Assembly: GCA_963556695.1 (NCBI GenBank)
Contig: CAUWAG010000019.1
Span: forward strand, 992,001 to 1,056,000
From: Anthostomella pinea
Taxonomy: Eukaryota; Ascomycota; Sordariomycetes; Xylariales; Xylariaceae
Reading direction: 5' to 3'
DNA length: 64,000 nt
The notes beneath the pieces are model-generated. The model searched no databases and was not told where the DNA came from. It was given only the letters and a program-made list of their open reading frames with translations. Shown here piece by piece: positions 21,993 through 34,124 of this stretch. The stretch's first letter is position 1. Each line of letters starts with the position of its first letter. The position numbers were made by a program, and so were the translations under genes.

Positions 21993-24300
21993 TCAAGTCC
22001 GAATGGTTTCCGTTCCTGCGCCCGACTGGAGCGCGACGACCAAAGCAGTCAGGCGATCGATCTTGGCCGCGAGCTCCGAGATGCGAACCTCGACATCCGT
22101 CGGCGCCTCCCCGACATCGTCCTCGGGCATCTGCTCCCGAGGCTTCGGCTTGCTGATGACGTCGGCGCTGGTCGGCTTGGGCGAAGGCATGCGCGGCCGA
22201 TAGGCAGACTGCGGCCTGCTGTCGGGCCTGTTGGGCGGCGGAGCCACGCGTCGCTTCGTCGAGTTCTGGCGCGGGCCGCGGAAGCTGTCGAAGCCGTCTG
22301 CGTTGACCTTCTTGGTGAGCCACTCGTAGGCCTGGATCAGGCCGACGATGGGGGCGTGCGTCGCTCTCAGGAGCACGATACGGCCCTGCCGGAGTCTATT
22401 GCCGGATCGGTAGAACAGCCGCAGCGGCCTGAAGATCACAAGTGCAACGAGGTTGAATGGAGCTGAATCGCGCACGTCAGCAGTTGGTATGTAACCGGGG
22501 GATTATATGGTTTCTCACGGTAGAAGTGTGTAAGCCGGTTGCTAGTCGAAGCTTCAAGCACATATACCGAGTAGACATAGAGGTATTCCTCGCGGGCATG
22601 GGTGATGACCCGGGAGAAGCTGTTGCTGAGCATACCCGTGAGCGAGCCCATCAGCAGGATAGAACTCAGTGTAACGAATATCAGCATCAAGGGAGGGCCT
22701 GAGAAGCGGGTCAGCAAGGAGGTAGCCACAGACTCAAGAAAGAGGAATCGTACCGAATATTGGGTCAATGTCCTCCATGATATCAAACCCGACGTAGCTG
22801 GAACCAAAGAAGATCTTTGTCACAATCATCGCCATGTGTGGGAACGTATACATCTCTCTGCCGATCAGAGAGAATGTTGTGAGGAACCCTACGTAGAGCA
22901 CAACCACGAGCACCATGAACTTCAAGAAGTCTTTTCCCATCTCTTTGAGGCAGGGTATCAGTGTGCCCCAGTACGGCGAAAGGCTCAGGATAGAACAGAC
23001 TCTTGGCACCATGAAGAGAGCCTCGAGGGATAAGACGTCAAACCCGATATCGACGAGGTCGTAGTCCCCCTTGTACAATCCAACGGACCCTGCCATCTAT
23101 ATTAGCCTGTCTTCGTGCCAGAGTGTAATGGCCAAAGGAGACGTACGTAGCACAACATAGACGATACCGATGGCAATCATGATCATGTCAAACAGGTTCC
23201 ATACATCGGCAGCGTAGAAGATAGAACCGGCATCGACGTATTCGCTGACTTCATCGTAGAAAAAGGCGGCAAACCAGATGTACAGCAATACCTCCAAGGG
23301 TGTGATGGCATATCGGTTCTGCTCGATCAACACGGCATAGTACAAGGCCAAGAAGGTTCCGAAGAAGGCGACCTCGTAGGCCTTGAGGTACTTGGGTACT
23401 CGAAGACGTGAAAAGGGGTCGGCTGTGTGCGGGTTGTAGAAGCGGGGCTTCTTCTTTGAATGGACCGACAGCCGGTCCCAGAAGATGATCTCGCCATTCC
23501 AGATGCCGGTGATGATCTTCTGTACGATGTGCTGGCTGAGGAACCTCTTGGCATCGGCAATGGCTGCAATCTCCAATGCATTGAGGTGGATGAAGGGCGC
23601 TGTAGGGTCGTCCTCGGACTCTTCCATGCTACTAGCATGTCGACTCATGGTGAGCTTCGAGACGGACTGCGCAAGCTGGTCCCGTCTCGTGGATCCAGTG
23701 CGATGAGGATCAGGGCGATCCTCTGGGCCAGACGGACCGGCTGTGCCGCCCAGCAGTGCTGTTCTCTCATTGCTCTCACCGCCATCTGCGCACTCTTGGC
23801 CGTTCGAGTTGACTTGATCGCAATCATCGGGGATTTCGTAGAGGCAGAATTCGACGGCCTCTCTTTCTGATAGTCGGGTCAGAAAGCGCCAGGCGACAAT
23901 CTCGCAGGCGTTTGCGCGGGCCTCGCTTACTCCCCGTCCGTCATTGATTGCGCCGTAATGCCATCGAAGAGCCAGTAGAGCGTTCACAATTGCGGGATTG
24001 GTTACTTCGTGGCTCAGATATTCGACGAGTGTCCGCAAGTCGTCTCCAGCGGTCGTGGTCCGCAACTGTTCAAAGGTGCTTGGCATGTAGACCACCTCAG
24101 CAATATACCTACATCACAACGTCAGTACAGTGGTACGGTGGTACGGTGGTGGAGACTCACAATGAAAGCCTCTTGACGACATCTCGAAATACGTCCTCAT
24201 GGGCGATGTCAGGAAGCTGGACGACCGGGCGGGTGTAGTCAGGGGATGGGGCGCGATCTACCATCGATACGGGCCGACGTGACTTGACGCGAATCGGCAT
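21993..24300 (-). CDS. YVC1: Yvc1-type vacuolar TRP cation channel
   Basis: Exons 24161-24300, 23147-24108, 22754-23089, 22519-22698 and 21993-22462 join in phase to give 695 aa. The first 300 residues are the cytosolic helical domain (HEDVFRDVVKRLSLYIAEVV onward). Transmembrane helices follow, including VAFFGTFLALYYAVLI, VWNLFDMIMIAIGIVYVVL and FLKFMVLVVVLYVGFLTTF. The pore region is IFFGSSYVGFDIMEDIDPIFGP, quoted in two parts as IFFGSSYVGF and DIMEDIDPIFGP, and the last helix is LMLIFVTLSSILLMGSLTG. The tail is Pro/Ser/Lys-rich and ends in a short coiled-coil-like segment (VRISELAAKIDRLTALV). The yeast homologue releases vacuolar Ca2+ on osmotic shock. Intron 2 must use the acceptor ATGGCAG to restore LRSVGLYKGDYD. 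Confidence 0.9.
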
Positions 24301-26745
24301 CTTCACGGTGTTCCGGTTTACCTAAAAGATGCAATAAGCACTGAGCAGTCTCTCCACGTCAATCGAACTTGCGGACCTCCCGACACGACGCACTGATGAG
24401 GACAGGTCTGTCTCGGATCCATCTGGATTCTGGATCTGTTCTAGTTGCGGAGGTGGTGGGCCTTGATTTGCGATATCTACATGTGCTAACTTCTAAGAGC
24501 CTAACAGGTCAGGCCGGCCCGTGCATCGTTCCTTATTATGTACGTAACCATTATGATCCCACGTCAAGCAGGTCCTCGTCGTGTCAGTGGTCCCTAGTGG
24601 TCCCTAGTGATCATGGAATCTGCTGAGTCAAAGGATATATACTCTTTTCCCACCAGTGTTTCGACCAAAAACGAGTGGGACGACGTTGAGTCAGGGACAA
24701 TCATCGCGAAACGGCACCTCACCAGTCACTGGTGCGGCCTCCTTTCCGTTGCCACCGTCCACGTCGTATCAAATCTAGCCTGACCGGTTGCGCCACACTG
24801 TGGCCGTGCGGACGTACATGTGGCTGTGCAGTAATACCTGTTCAATGGCCGATGGCCGCCTCTCTGACTCGCTTCCCACCGGTCCAGACTTGAGATAGAG
24901 GCAAATAACAAGTCCGGCTTGTCCGCATCCCGTCGACTACTGCAGCAGTTCGTGTATCCATGCCACCGAGTGCTGGCCCGCCTCCTGGTAGCGACACTCG
25001 GACACTCCAGGCGGACAGCGGAGTGTTGCCCGAAAACTCGCTGAACAAAAGCTTGAAGTTGGTCCCTTCAAGGCGGCCAGGTTGGTCCCCGACCGTGATC
25101 CCAGCCTCCAGACCCTGATTTCTATCAAGACCCATCACATCGCATTAGTGGCAATCACACCCCGCCTACCCCCTGCGCTGCTCTCATCGTGGAGGGAAGA
25201 CCCCTTCAGTGCCCTTCAAGCAAACGACGGCAGTGCCGAGTGGGCGGGTTGCGCGTGCCTAATGGGATGCATATGTTTGAGAGCCTCTGAGTTTCGGCTA
25301 CTCCAGGTGTGGGGGTATCAGGATCGAATGTGCGTCATTCGTGAAAGAGGAGCGAAGTGGAAGATGACTTCATCCGCATTCATCCCAAGACGATTCCTTC
25401 GCTGCGTCACTGCGTCACCGCGTCACCGACAGCTCGGTGACGCAGACACCAAGTCCTAACCTACCTACGCTCTGGGGGCCCCCTCAAAGGCAATCCGGTA
25501 AGCTGACGTGACGTGACGACTAATAATAAGGTATATCCGATTCAGTGTATGATGGTTAATCACACAGTTTACACTGGCACCGCTGCAGTTTCATGGCGTC
25601 AAGTTGGATAACCCCTTTTTTTAACGTGTCGCAGTTCAAAACAGCGCACAGCTAACATGAAAACTGTATGCTCCAGGCCCGAACTCTGATCTGTTCCGGG
25701 CTCCGTTGGACACCCTCATGGCCTTTCAAACACAATATTCTGAGACATGCATACTTGTCTAAGACCAAGAAGCAGGAACCGTCCATGTGACTGGGACGCC
25801 AATTCTAGAAGTTGTCGGTGCTCTTCTCGAAAAGACATGGCTGGGATCGTGTGCAGACTCGTAATCCTATGTCATCGCTGCAACGATCTACACGCTGCCT
25901 CACTGATCTGGACCATACGAACAACAGCGGAGATTTTACCGAGCACTCGAACAAATCGGGGTCCTTCTCCCCAGTCTCTTGTATCTGGTTCAAGAAGCAC
26001 CCGGGGGCTGTGTAGATGTCAGACTTGGCATCTCATTGGCCGAGGGTGTCTATAAAAAGCCATGCATCACGGATGGGCCCTATCCCATTCGTCGCGAGCC
26101 ACTTGTCAACTCTCCGCGAGCTAATCCGCATGGGACCCTCGCAATCGAACAGCTGAACCCTTGCATACATAGGCCGTGCCGCTGTGGTATCGGTGGCAAT
26201 ACCGCCACCGCTACTGTCCTGAACTGCCCTGATCTGCCGTTTTCCAACTGGCAAGCTTCTCATCATTACGCTTTCGGGTCGTGACGCCAACGTCGAGCCG
26301 GATAACGGGACCTAAAGTGGTAGAAGTGAGGTGGCTCGGACCTGCAAGCAACACGACAGCCACGACTAGTCTCGGCTGGGATAGCCCTGCCTACACTGCC
26401 CACCTGCCGACGTGGGAACTAGGAAGACCATTTCGATCGTCTTGAGTCGCGCTCCGGCTCGTCAAAACGCCCGGGCGCTCTCGAAACTGCTCGCGAACCA
26501 CCGTGGAACTACTAACTTAGTATCCCCCAGCCGTGAGACCCCCCAGTCACCCAGTACATACAACATGCAGGCAGGCCGCCGCTGATCCATGAAGGATGCT
26601 TCCTCAACATCGCCTCTTTTTCTTAGAAGACCACTTTCCATTTCTTCCATTTTCCACCCTTCACGTTACCTGCTCTTGATGCCGAATTCGGATCACTTCC
26701 TCGCCTTTCTCGAAACCGGGCTGAACCTCAGCTGTGAATTGGGCC
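24301..26745. other. intergenic 2.4 kb with a palindrome and CRE-like repeats
   Basis: No gene found. 25,404-25,443 has tandem GCGTCAC/TGCGTCAC units ending in a perfect inverted repeat (GCGTCACCGA, 4-nt loop, TCGGTGACGC). About 60 bases on, TGACGTGACGTGACG (from about 25,503) is a run of CRE/bZIP half-sites. Confidence 0.55.
25420..25443. repeat. perfect inverted repeat, 10-bp arms, 4-nt loop
   Basis: GCGTCACCGA / CAGC / TCGGTGACGC; possible protein-binding palindrome. Confidence 0.8.
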
Positions 26746-28399
26746 ATGGCTCTCTCATCACCCCACAACATCTTCTTCCGCCTCCCACCGGCGACCGCTG
26801 CTCTTCTCCTCAGTGCAGTATTCGGGTTGTCGGATGGCCATGCGCTCCCGCGACAGACGAAAACGGTCGAGTTCCATGAGCTGGACGTCGTACCCTTTCC
26901 ACCACTGCCAACAGACGCCCCGCTTTCGCCTTTCGAGCTTCTGCGCCGACAGGAAAGCACAGTATGTGGTTACATAGGTGGCAATTCAGATCTGCCAGCG
27001 ACGTGCTCAGCTGGATCGCATTGCGTGTTAGATAACCTCAATGGGGTGGTTGGCTGCTGTCCCAATGGCGGCACGTGTACGGCCGGTGTGTTCACAGGCT
27101 GCGTCGACGGGAACAGTGCACCGCAGACCGAGATCAACCCGTACGTCTATACGTGTCAGGGCGCCAATGTGTGCTACCAAAACCAGTTCGCTGGCGGCTA
27201 TTCCCAGTACGGGTGTGGAACTGCGTCGGACCTGGGAACCACCGTCCAGACATCGGCCGACGGCGCGTCAACCGCGTTGGCTCTCGATCATACAACAGTA
27301 TCCCAAACGGCGACACCGATTTCGCTGTCCGAGCCAACGACGATAGGCTCTCACTCTCCAACCTCGACAGATAGCTCAAGCACCACTGGCGCTACATCAT
27401 CAGGAGCATCTTCTACATCATCTTCTCCCTCTACCTCTTCTACCTCCTCCACCTCCACTTCAACAACGTCCTCTCCGACCCCATCTTCAACCGAATCAAC
27501 GAGCTCGACATCGTCTGATCCAGCAAATTTGGAATCATCGACGACCTCGCCTTCAGCGACAGCAGCCCCAGCTGGCGACACAGCAGCGTCGAGTTCGAAC
27601 CACACTGGGGCTATCGTTGGAGGCACGGTCGGTGGCGCAGCAGCTTTGGTGCTCTTGATCGCTCTAGCGGTCTTATGCTTGCGCAAGCGGCGGAAGGACA
27701 ACCGTCAGGGTCCCAGGCCTACCCCAGGCGCCGCCCCGGACACCGGATATATGAGGTGAGTTCCAGCGCCCTCCTTGCTTGAGTTGATGAACAACAGTAG
27801 CTGACAATCGCACGCACAGTCCCATGCAATCCCGCGGCGCGGCCTTTGCGCCTCTACCCTCGGACGATCAACGCAGCCCGCCCATGGCTTACAACCAATA
27901 CTCGCAGATCCCGTACAACGACCAGTGGGCGACGGGCACGACGACCAACATCAGCTCAGGCTACACCATGCCCTCGCAATCGGCGTCGTTGAGATATAAC
28001 CCAGCACACGTCGCCGGCATGGGAACAGGGCTCGCGCCCGTGGCCGAGGAGCACACGGACGACGAGCCCGACGCGCGCGAGATTGACGAGTTCTCCCGGG
28101 CGTACTCGAGTGCGGGGATTGGGCGCCAGTCGATGGACCACCGCTATGACTTTAACGACGACGACGACGACGGCGTCGACGATGACGACGTGCCGGAGGA
28201 TCGGCGGCCACTGAGGGATAGCGGGGGCGAGATCGCAGGAGGTCCGGGCAGTGGTGGTGCTGGGAACAGGGACAGCGATATGGAAGCGGGAACCAGCGTC
28301 ATGAGTTCACCGCCGCAGAGTCAGAGTTCGCGCGGCGGGGGACACCGGCCGCTGTGGCAGCAGAATCGGCAGCAGAGCCGCAATCTGATGTGGTTGTAA
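26746..28399 (+). CDS. Mid2/Wsc-like cell-surface sensor or wall-anchored membrane protein
   Basis: ATG 26746 sits in a good context (GCCATGG); the frame is open further up only from a GTG. Exons 26746-27755 and 27820-28399 (64-nt GTGAGT intron) give 529 aa. Parts in order: a signal peptide (LPPATAALLLSAVFGLSDG); a Cys-rich extracellular region (about residues 70-145, CSAGSHCVLDNLNGVVGCC and CQGANVCYQNQF); a Ser/Thr mucin-like stretch (about 165-280); one transmembrane helix (GAIVGGTVGGAAALVLLIAL then AVLC) with a stop-transfer KRRK; and a cytoplasmic tail with an Asp run (FNDDDDDGVDDDD). The layout matches fungal wall-stress sensors that signal through Rho1, although the WSC domain itself is not evident. 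Role is inferred from architecture. Confidence 0.75.
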
Positions 28400-30292
28400 T
28401 GTTTTAATGGCCTGTGGCTGGCGGCTGCTTGCTCGCCTAATTTTGCTTTTCTCTCACGACGAATACTGTATGCACACGGCGATGGAGTTGGAGGAGCCCT
28501 AGTTGGGGCGGGCTGGTTTTGGATATTAATACCTGGGAGTCTATCCCGGGCCACCAACGAGCGAATGACATACATACATACACACTTACGTACATACATG
28601 TACAGACGGGCGACCTCGGACATTGGTTTTATATCGGCGGTGGGATCTAGGCACAAACCTGCCTGCTCGGGTACTTACTAGATACATAGACACGCTCGTG
28701 GGGCTGAGCTTTGGGTGTCTGGCGTACATTTTGGGCTTGGCGGCGAGCGCTTTGGACTGGTTCGCTGTAATGCGGTTGAAGAGGCTAGAAACTCGAAAAG
28801 AGAAGACCGTTGACTCATCTCGTCCTTGCATGTGACACGTTGACATGCTTGATCTCGGCAATGTAATGGGAGGTCATGGTAGCCGAAGGGCACAGAACAT
28901 ACTTAGCCAGACCGCGCCCTGCTTGGCAAAGCTGAATAGGAAATATCCCCATTGTGAAGACCGCTAGTTTCCTTCCGTGGCGAGTATGTCCGAATCACAC
29001 GCATCATGGAATGAGCAGACTTCACCACATTTCTAAAGAATCGGACTTGGTATAAGAGCGGCAAAGTAGGGTGCGAACCTTAAAGGCTGCCCCTTTCAGT
29101 CGGCCACAACTTCTCGGAGGATGCTTCAATGCAGCTTGACTATAGCCAATTGATGCGAGGAGACGAACCACATTTTTGAGCACTGAATGACTGGTATGGG
29201 ATAGATGAAGAAGAGCATCCGGGGCTACCGATATCCTCGAGAGTAAGGTAGAGCATATGGGAAGCATAGAATGACAGCAAGCAAACCAGCCAGCCAGTCG
29301 AACTGCCGGCCATTGAGTACCAGTTGGCTTCACAGCCTCCGATTTCAAGAATGGAAAAATTGGCTTCACAGAGGGAAAGAGCACAACAGGTTCACTATCG
29401 TCTTCCTAATACCACATCGTGTGAGTTGAAACGTCGAAGCACTAGAATAACGTACGAGACGGCAGCGGACTATTGCTATACGTAACTGTATTCAGTGGCC
29501 TGTGATTAGGGAGCAAGCAGGTCTACGGTACCCTATGCATGCCCATGGGACCGGGCTATACTTCCTTTTCATGCTCACATGCTTTCGTATCGAGCACTTG
29601 CGTACGCTGATCGAGACAGCAGAAAAGCTGACGGGATGGTATTATCCTTACTTACACTCCAGCCTGGCGTGGGTGAGCAGCACGCAACCACACAAGATTG
29701 CCACCCTACTTAGGCTCATGCATCTTAGATATGACGGTAGCTACATAAGTCCAACACGGTATTACACGTATACGCGAAATCAGCGAAGACGTCAAGCCAG
29801 AGCCATGTGGAACATAGCAAAGTAGGTCTGACAAGCCATCATGAAGCAAGAACCATCACACTCATTACGAACCATGTAAGCGTTCGAAATAGACCCTGAA
29901 GTCATGTATTACCAGGCTATCTCTCTGCTAAGTAGCAACCCTTGTTTTTATGGACCATTCCGTTGGTCATGGGGCATCAGCCGTTACTCCTCCTTGTGCT
30001 CGTGAAATGCGTGAAAGACTTCCAGGGCTAGCACCTCCTTCACGAGGTGTACTGCGAGGAGCGAGCGTGCTCCAAGCAAACCACAGAGCAGGCCTATATG
30101 GTCTTTGTTCTCTTGGGCCACATAGACGCCTGTATTGCCCAGTCCCTTGTCCTGATACTCTAGTAATACAAATACATGTCCACCATGCCACGACGGCAAC
30201 AGCCTCGCATTGCTGACAAGTTACCACCGGTGGTGAAGCTGTCAGATCAGAGCGAAAGTTGATATCGGTGTGGCAAATCTTTGTCGGACGAC
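28400..30292. other. intergenic, nothing recognised
   Basis: About 1.9 kb. Only short low-complexity tracts (CATA repeats near 28,570) and short uninformative ORFs. Confidence 0.6.
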
Positions 30293-31429
30293 TTAGACGA
30301 TAACGTGGCTGCTCAGGTGCTCCACAGCTTCCTTAATGGTGCGAAGCATTCTCTGGTTGACACAGAAGGGGCACCGGAGAGGTCGGTCGACGCTAGACAT
30401 GGCACCACCACTGGAGATGGGCGTCAGAGTCAGTGCAGGATCCTCGGGACCGGCAGCAGGGGTGAAACGAGCGACAGTTCGCGAGGGTCCGGGCGTCGGT
30501 GTCGTCAGGCTGGGGTTAATGGGAGGCAGCCCCTGCTCCTGGCGCTCACGCTGCTCGCGAACAGCGGCAGCCTCGGCTTCGGCGTCAGCTTCCTCCTGCT
30601 GCATCTGGCGCAAGGCGTTCTGAAGCACGACCTCGGGATCCTCGTTCTCGGCAAACACGTCACCCTCGCCAGGATGCATGGGTGCGCCCGGTGCGCCCGG
30701 TGCGCCATTAAGACCCGGGTGAGGAGACGGGTTCGGATTCTCGATGCGGTGGATAACATCGTCGCGGACGCGGGCGCAGGTTGCGAGACTCGCTTCGACA
30801 CCGACAACACGAAGAACAGCATCGCGGATGGCAGCCGGACTGGTCTCAGAACTGATACTCATGAAGCGAGGTACGGCGTCGACTAGGTAGGGGATGTCAT
30901 CGGCGGGGTTGGGAGCGCTGCCATGTCGACGTTGGCGTCTGATGAGCAAGCCGTACCGCTTCTTGAAGCGATGAATCCATCCGGGAGAGAACTCGGGGGC
31001 GGCCTCGTCCTTGTATCGGGGGAGTTGTTGGAAGATGGACTTGGCCTTCTCGGCGAGCTCCTCGTTAGAAGGGTTGCGACCCGAGGCAACTACCTGGCCG
31101 TGCCAGAGGAGGACGAGCTTCTCGACGTCGGGCCAATTGCCGAAGCGCAGACGCGAGCCGCTGAACTGGCTGTCGTTGTCGAGGCGCGCGTACTTGGGCG
31201 AGAGCGAGTGGGAGATGGTTGACTGGCTGACATTCTGGCCGTACTGGCTGAAGAACCACTCGATGCAGGCCTTGTGGGAGGGACGGGTGGTCTGCGAGTG
31301 CGCCCAGCGGCGGAGGGCGCGTCGCTGGTCGAGGGTTAGCGAATGGCGCTCCTTGGGGGTGCCGATTTGGCTGCCGTTGGGCGGAGTGTCGACGTCGGCG
31401 GGCACGGTGATGATGGTGACGTCGGACAT
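30293..31429 (-). CDS. CENP-B/Abp1-like DNA-binding protein lacking a transposase domain
   Basis: Intronless, 378 aa. Residues about 28-85 (LTLDQRRALRRWAHSQTT ... QSTISHSLSPKYARL) form the N-terminal helix-turn-helix of fission-yeast Abp1/CENP-B relatives. Residues about 98-165 (WPDVEKLVLLWHGQVVASG ... FSPGWIHRFKKRYGL) are the Tc5/CENP-B-type HTH. The DDE catalytic domain of pogo transposases is absent. In its place is a linker with a short Gly-Ala-Pro repeat, a charged coiled-coil-prone region (LQNALRQMQQEEADAEAEAA) and a C-terminal CPFCVNQR...HLSSH motif that could bind zinc. This fits a domesticated transposase DNA-binding domain working in the nucleus, for example at centromeres, origins or repeats; that function is inference. 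Confidence 0.8.
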   Translation of the reverse strand: MSDVTIITVPADVDTPPNGSQIGTPKERHSLTLDQRRALRRWAHSQTTRPSHKACIEWFFSQYGQNVSQSTISHSLSPKYARLDNDSQFSGSRLRFGNWPDVEKLVLLWHGQVVASGRNPSNEELAEKAKSIFQQLPRYKDEAAPEFSPGWIHRFKKRYGLLIRRQRRHGSAPNPADDIPYLVDAVPRFMSISSETSPAAIRDAVLRVVGVEASLATCARVRDDVIHRIENPNPSPHPGLNGAPGAPGAPMHPGEGDVFAENEDPEVVLQNALRQMQQEEADAEAEAAAVREQRERQEQGLPPINPSLTTPTPGPSRTVARFTPAAGPEDPALTLTPISSGGAMSSVDRPLRCPFCVNQRMLRTIKEAVEHLSSHVIV

Positions 31430-32475
31430 GGTCAGGATTCTATCGCAGAGCTGACGATGTGAATGTATTCAGTTGATTCAATGAATTTCAGGTCTAAGCC
31501 TGTAAACGAGGAGGGCGTATGGTACCGGGGCGAGGATTGTGCTTAAAGGGAGAAAAGATGGAGCAGCAGGGCCGGCGGAGGTTGCATCTTGCTTTGCGAG
31601 GCATTTTTGCAAAAGCGGGGGGAGGGGGGGGTGGAAAACTGCAGGCGCTACAGCCAACGGCCTATAATAAGGTTCAGGTGTTACAGGTGCGTCTGCCGCT
31701 TGTGGCTCCCTGTGACTGGCTCCCGGGTCACTAGGAGGAGCCACATGTGCAACACCTGCAGCCAGCCGATTGGTCTAAATGGCTAAACGGCCACAGGGGC
31801 ATAACCGAGGGTGATCTGTGCGCCGCCATTGCATTGACTGACTTTATGCTTTAAACTGGCCGAGGTGCGCCTCGCCAATTGCTTGTCAGCTCACCGACTG
31901 TACCACTCTAGCCGCCATATGAACATTGAACACTTTGGATGGGCATGTATGAAGCCCCTTGGCTAAGGTATGATACCACGCCACCCTGGATGCCTATCGA
32001 CGAAGTATAGGAGTAGTCCATTCGTGGCATTTGCATCAACTACCTAATATATTGGTATGGTATCATACTCTACCGGTGTGTCCACCACCACATGGTATGG
32101 ATCTATGCATACGATACTGTTTCAACGCACATACCCCTATCACATACTCGGTAAGACCGGCATAATGTGACGGCGCCTCACTTCTGTTGGCACATGCGGC
32201 GGTTCATGCGGTCAATTTCAAGATGCATGAGAGCGAGACTTGAAGGTGTGTATAATATGTATAAGGCTGCGAGCATACCAGCATCATGATCTAGCTCTTT
32301 CCCATATATTCGTCCTCAGCCAAGGCCAACCATCATCTATCATCATAACCATGTATATCCGTAAGTAACATTACAACCAGCTTACAACCAGCAGGAAACC
32401 CCAGGTTTGGTCAACCCAATTCCAGGCTCTCAGTAGGTTCACAGTCACCGGCACCATCCCATCATTGCCCACCCA
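31430..32475. other. intergenic with a compound hairpin
   Basis: Upstream region of the CENP-B-like gene. It contains the hairpin listed next and no gene. Confidence 0.6.
31683..31758. repeat. compound palindrome (three nested stems)
   Basis: CAGGTG 31684-31689 pairs with CACCTG 31753-31758, TGTGGCTCC 31701-31709 with GGAGCCACA 31737-31745, and GTGAC 31712-31716 with GTCAC 31727-31731. The nested stems could form a cruciform, or mark a small MITE or operator. Confidence 0.7.
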
Positions 32476-33604
32476 TCACACCGACATCTTCATCGGAATG
32501 CTCTTATGCGGGTTATACCCGCTCACCACAAAATCCTCCGCCCTCCAGCCATCGATAACACCGTCTCCTTTCTCACCCCTCGCGACCTCCAGCGTGGGAA
32601 AGTCGCGCGGCTCGCGCCCGAGCTGCACGCGCAGCGCGTCGACGTGGTCGCAGTAGACGTGGGCGTCGCCCATGACGTGCGTGAGGCTGCCGGGCACGAG
32701 CCCGCACGCGTGCGCGATCATGTGCGTCAGCAGTGCGTACGACGCGATGTTGAACGGCACGCCGAGGCCCATGTCGCAGGACCGCTGGTAGAGCTGGCAG
32801 TGCAGGTGGCCCTGCGGCTTGTCCTCGTCCTTCTTACCCCCGTTCGTTGTTGTAGTAGCAGAGGTGGCAGTACTAGGATCCCTTTTGCCGCCGCTGCTAC
32901 TCCGCGGGTACGACACGTAGAACTGGGCAAACATGTGACAAGGCGGCAGCGCCATCTTCTTAAGGTCCGCCGGATTCCAGGCGCTGAGTATGATGCGGCG
33001 ATCATAGGGCGTGTGCCGCAGCTTGTGCACCACCTCGGCCAGCTGGTCGACGCCCTGGCCCGTGTAGTCGGTCGCCGCGTCGCGGTACTCGGCGCCGAAG
33101 TGGCGCCACTGGAAGCCGTACACGGGTCCCAGGTCGCCGACGGCGCGGTGGCCGAGGCCGACCGAGTCAAGGAACTCGCGCGACCCGTTGCCGTCCCAGA
33201 TCTTGACGCCCGCGTCCGACAGCGATATCGACGAGGTGCTGCCCTCGATGAACCACAGCAGCTCCGCCACCACGGCGCGCAGGAACACGCGCTTCGTCGT
33301 CAGCAGCGGCAGGATCGGCGTGCCGTGCCCATCGTTGAGCGAGAACTTGAGGGGCGTCGGCGCGAAGATGGAGTATGTGCCCGTGCCGGTCCTGTGGACA
33401 GTCCGTATTTTAGCATTGCGTGCGAAGAGAGAAAGAAGTATACTCATACCTGTCTGGTCGGTGCTCGCCGTTGTCTAGAATGTCCTGAACCAGGTCGAGG
33501 TACTGTAGCTCCTCATGTCTCTTGGCTGGCGTAGAGGTTCCGTTCTGGTTTGCCGATGCATTGACAGTCTGAGCCGCGTGTGTATCCCTGGATTCAGAAG
33601 CCAT
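32476..33604 (-). CDS. CDC21: thymidylate synthase
   Basis: Exons 33450-33604 and 32476-33391 (58-nt GTATGA intron) give 356 aa. It makes dTMP from dUMP with methylene-tetrahydrofolate. Family landmarks are clear: [19 protein letters not shown] opens the domain, then [41 protein letters not shown], the active-site loop [12 protein letters not shown] with the nucleophilic Cys, [17 protein letters not shown], and [14 protein letters not shown] 30-residue hydrophilic insert (rich in Ser, Gly, Thr, Lys and Asp) interrupts the domain just after the active-site strand (FYVSYP ... QGHLHCQLY). Inserts at this point are common in fungal and protist enzymes. The 20 residues before the domain are Ala/Asn/Thr-rich. 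Confidence 0.97.
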
Positions 33605-34124
33605 CGTATAGTATATCGTACTGCTATGTGGTGGTTCGGCAGAGGAATACACGGATACAGAGCTGTTTGATTGGTGAAGTAGGAATTTGGGTTGAGCAGG
33701 AACGCGTCGAGACGCGCTGCAAGTTTAATGGCTTTCGGTTTTCACTGGCGGCGGAGCAGACCCCGCGCTAACGGGCACGCCCCGGCTGTCAACAGTCAAC
33801 ACATTGGATGTCACACTATCTGAACTTTCGGGGGTACATGAAGTCAACTTGCTGGATATTTAAGGGACATAAGAAGGGCATCATCTGTTCGTGTTTCCCT
33901 CTAACCAAGGCCAAAAAACCTAGCCTCAGAGTCAATGGTCACTTCACCATCACGCGTGTCCATCATTTTGGAAGCAGTTGTCATCGTCGACAGTCAACCA
34001 ACTCGGTCCATTCACCCTTCAACATCCTTGGGCTACCACGCGCTTGCTTTCGTAACTGTATGCATGTTTGTTGACCCATCAAGTACTGCGTCCACGTCTG
34101 CTTGAGTCTGAGTCGTCACCTTCC
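33605..34124. other. intergenic, nothing recognised
   Basis: Promoter side of thymidylate synthase; no specific element identified. Confidence 0.5.

Noticed and set aside
32506..33534. 342-codon plus ORF across thymidylate synthase
   Set aside because: Shadow of a GC-rich coding strand; the minus-strand enzyme is unmistakable.
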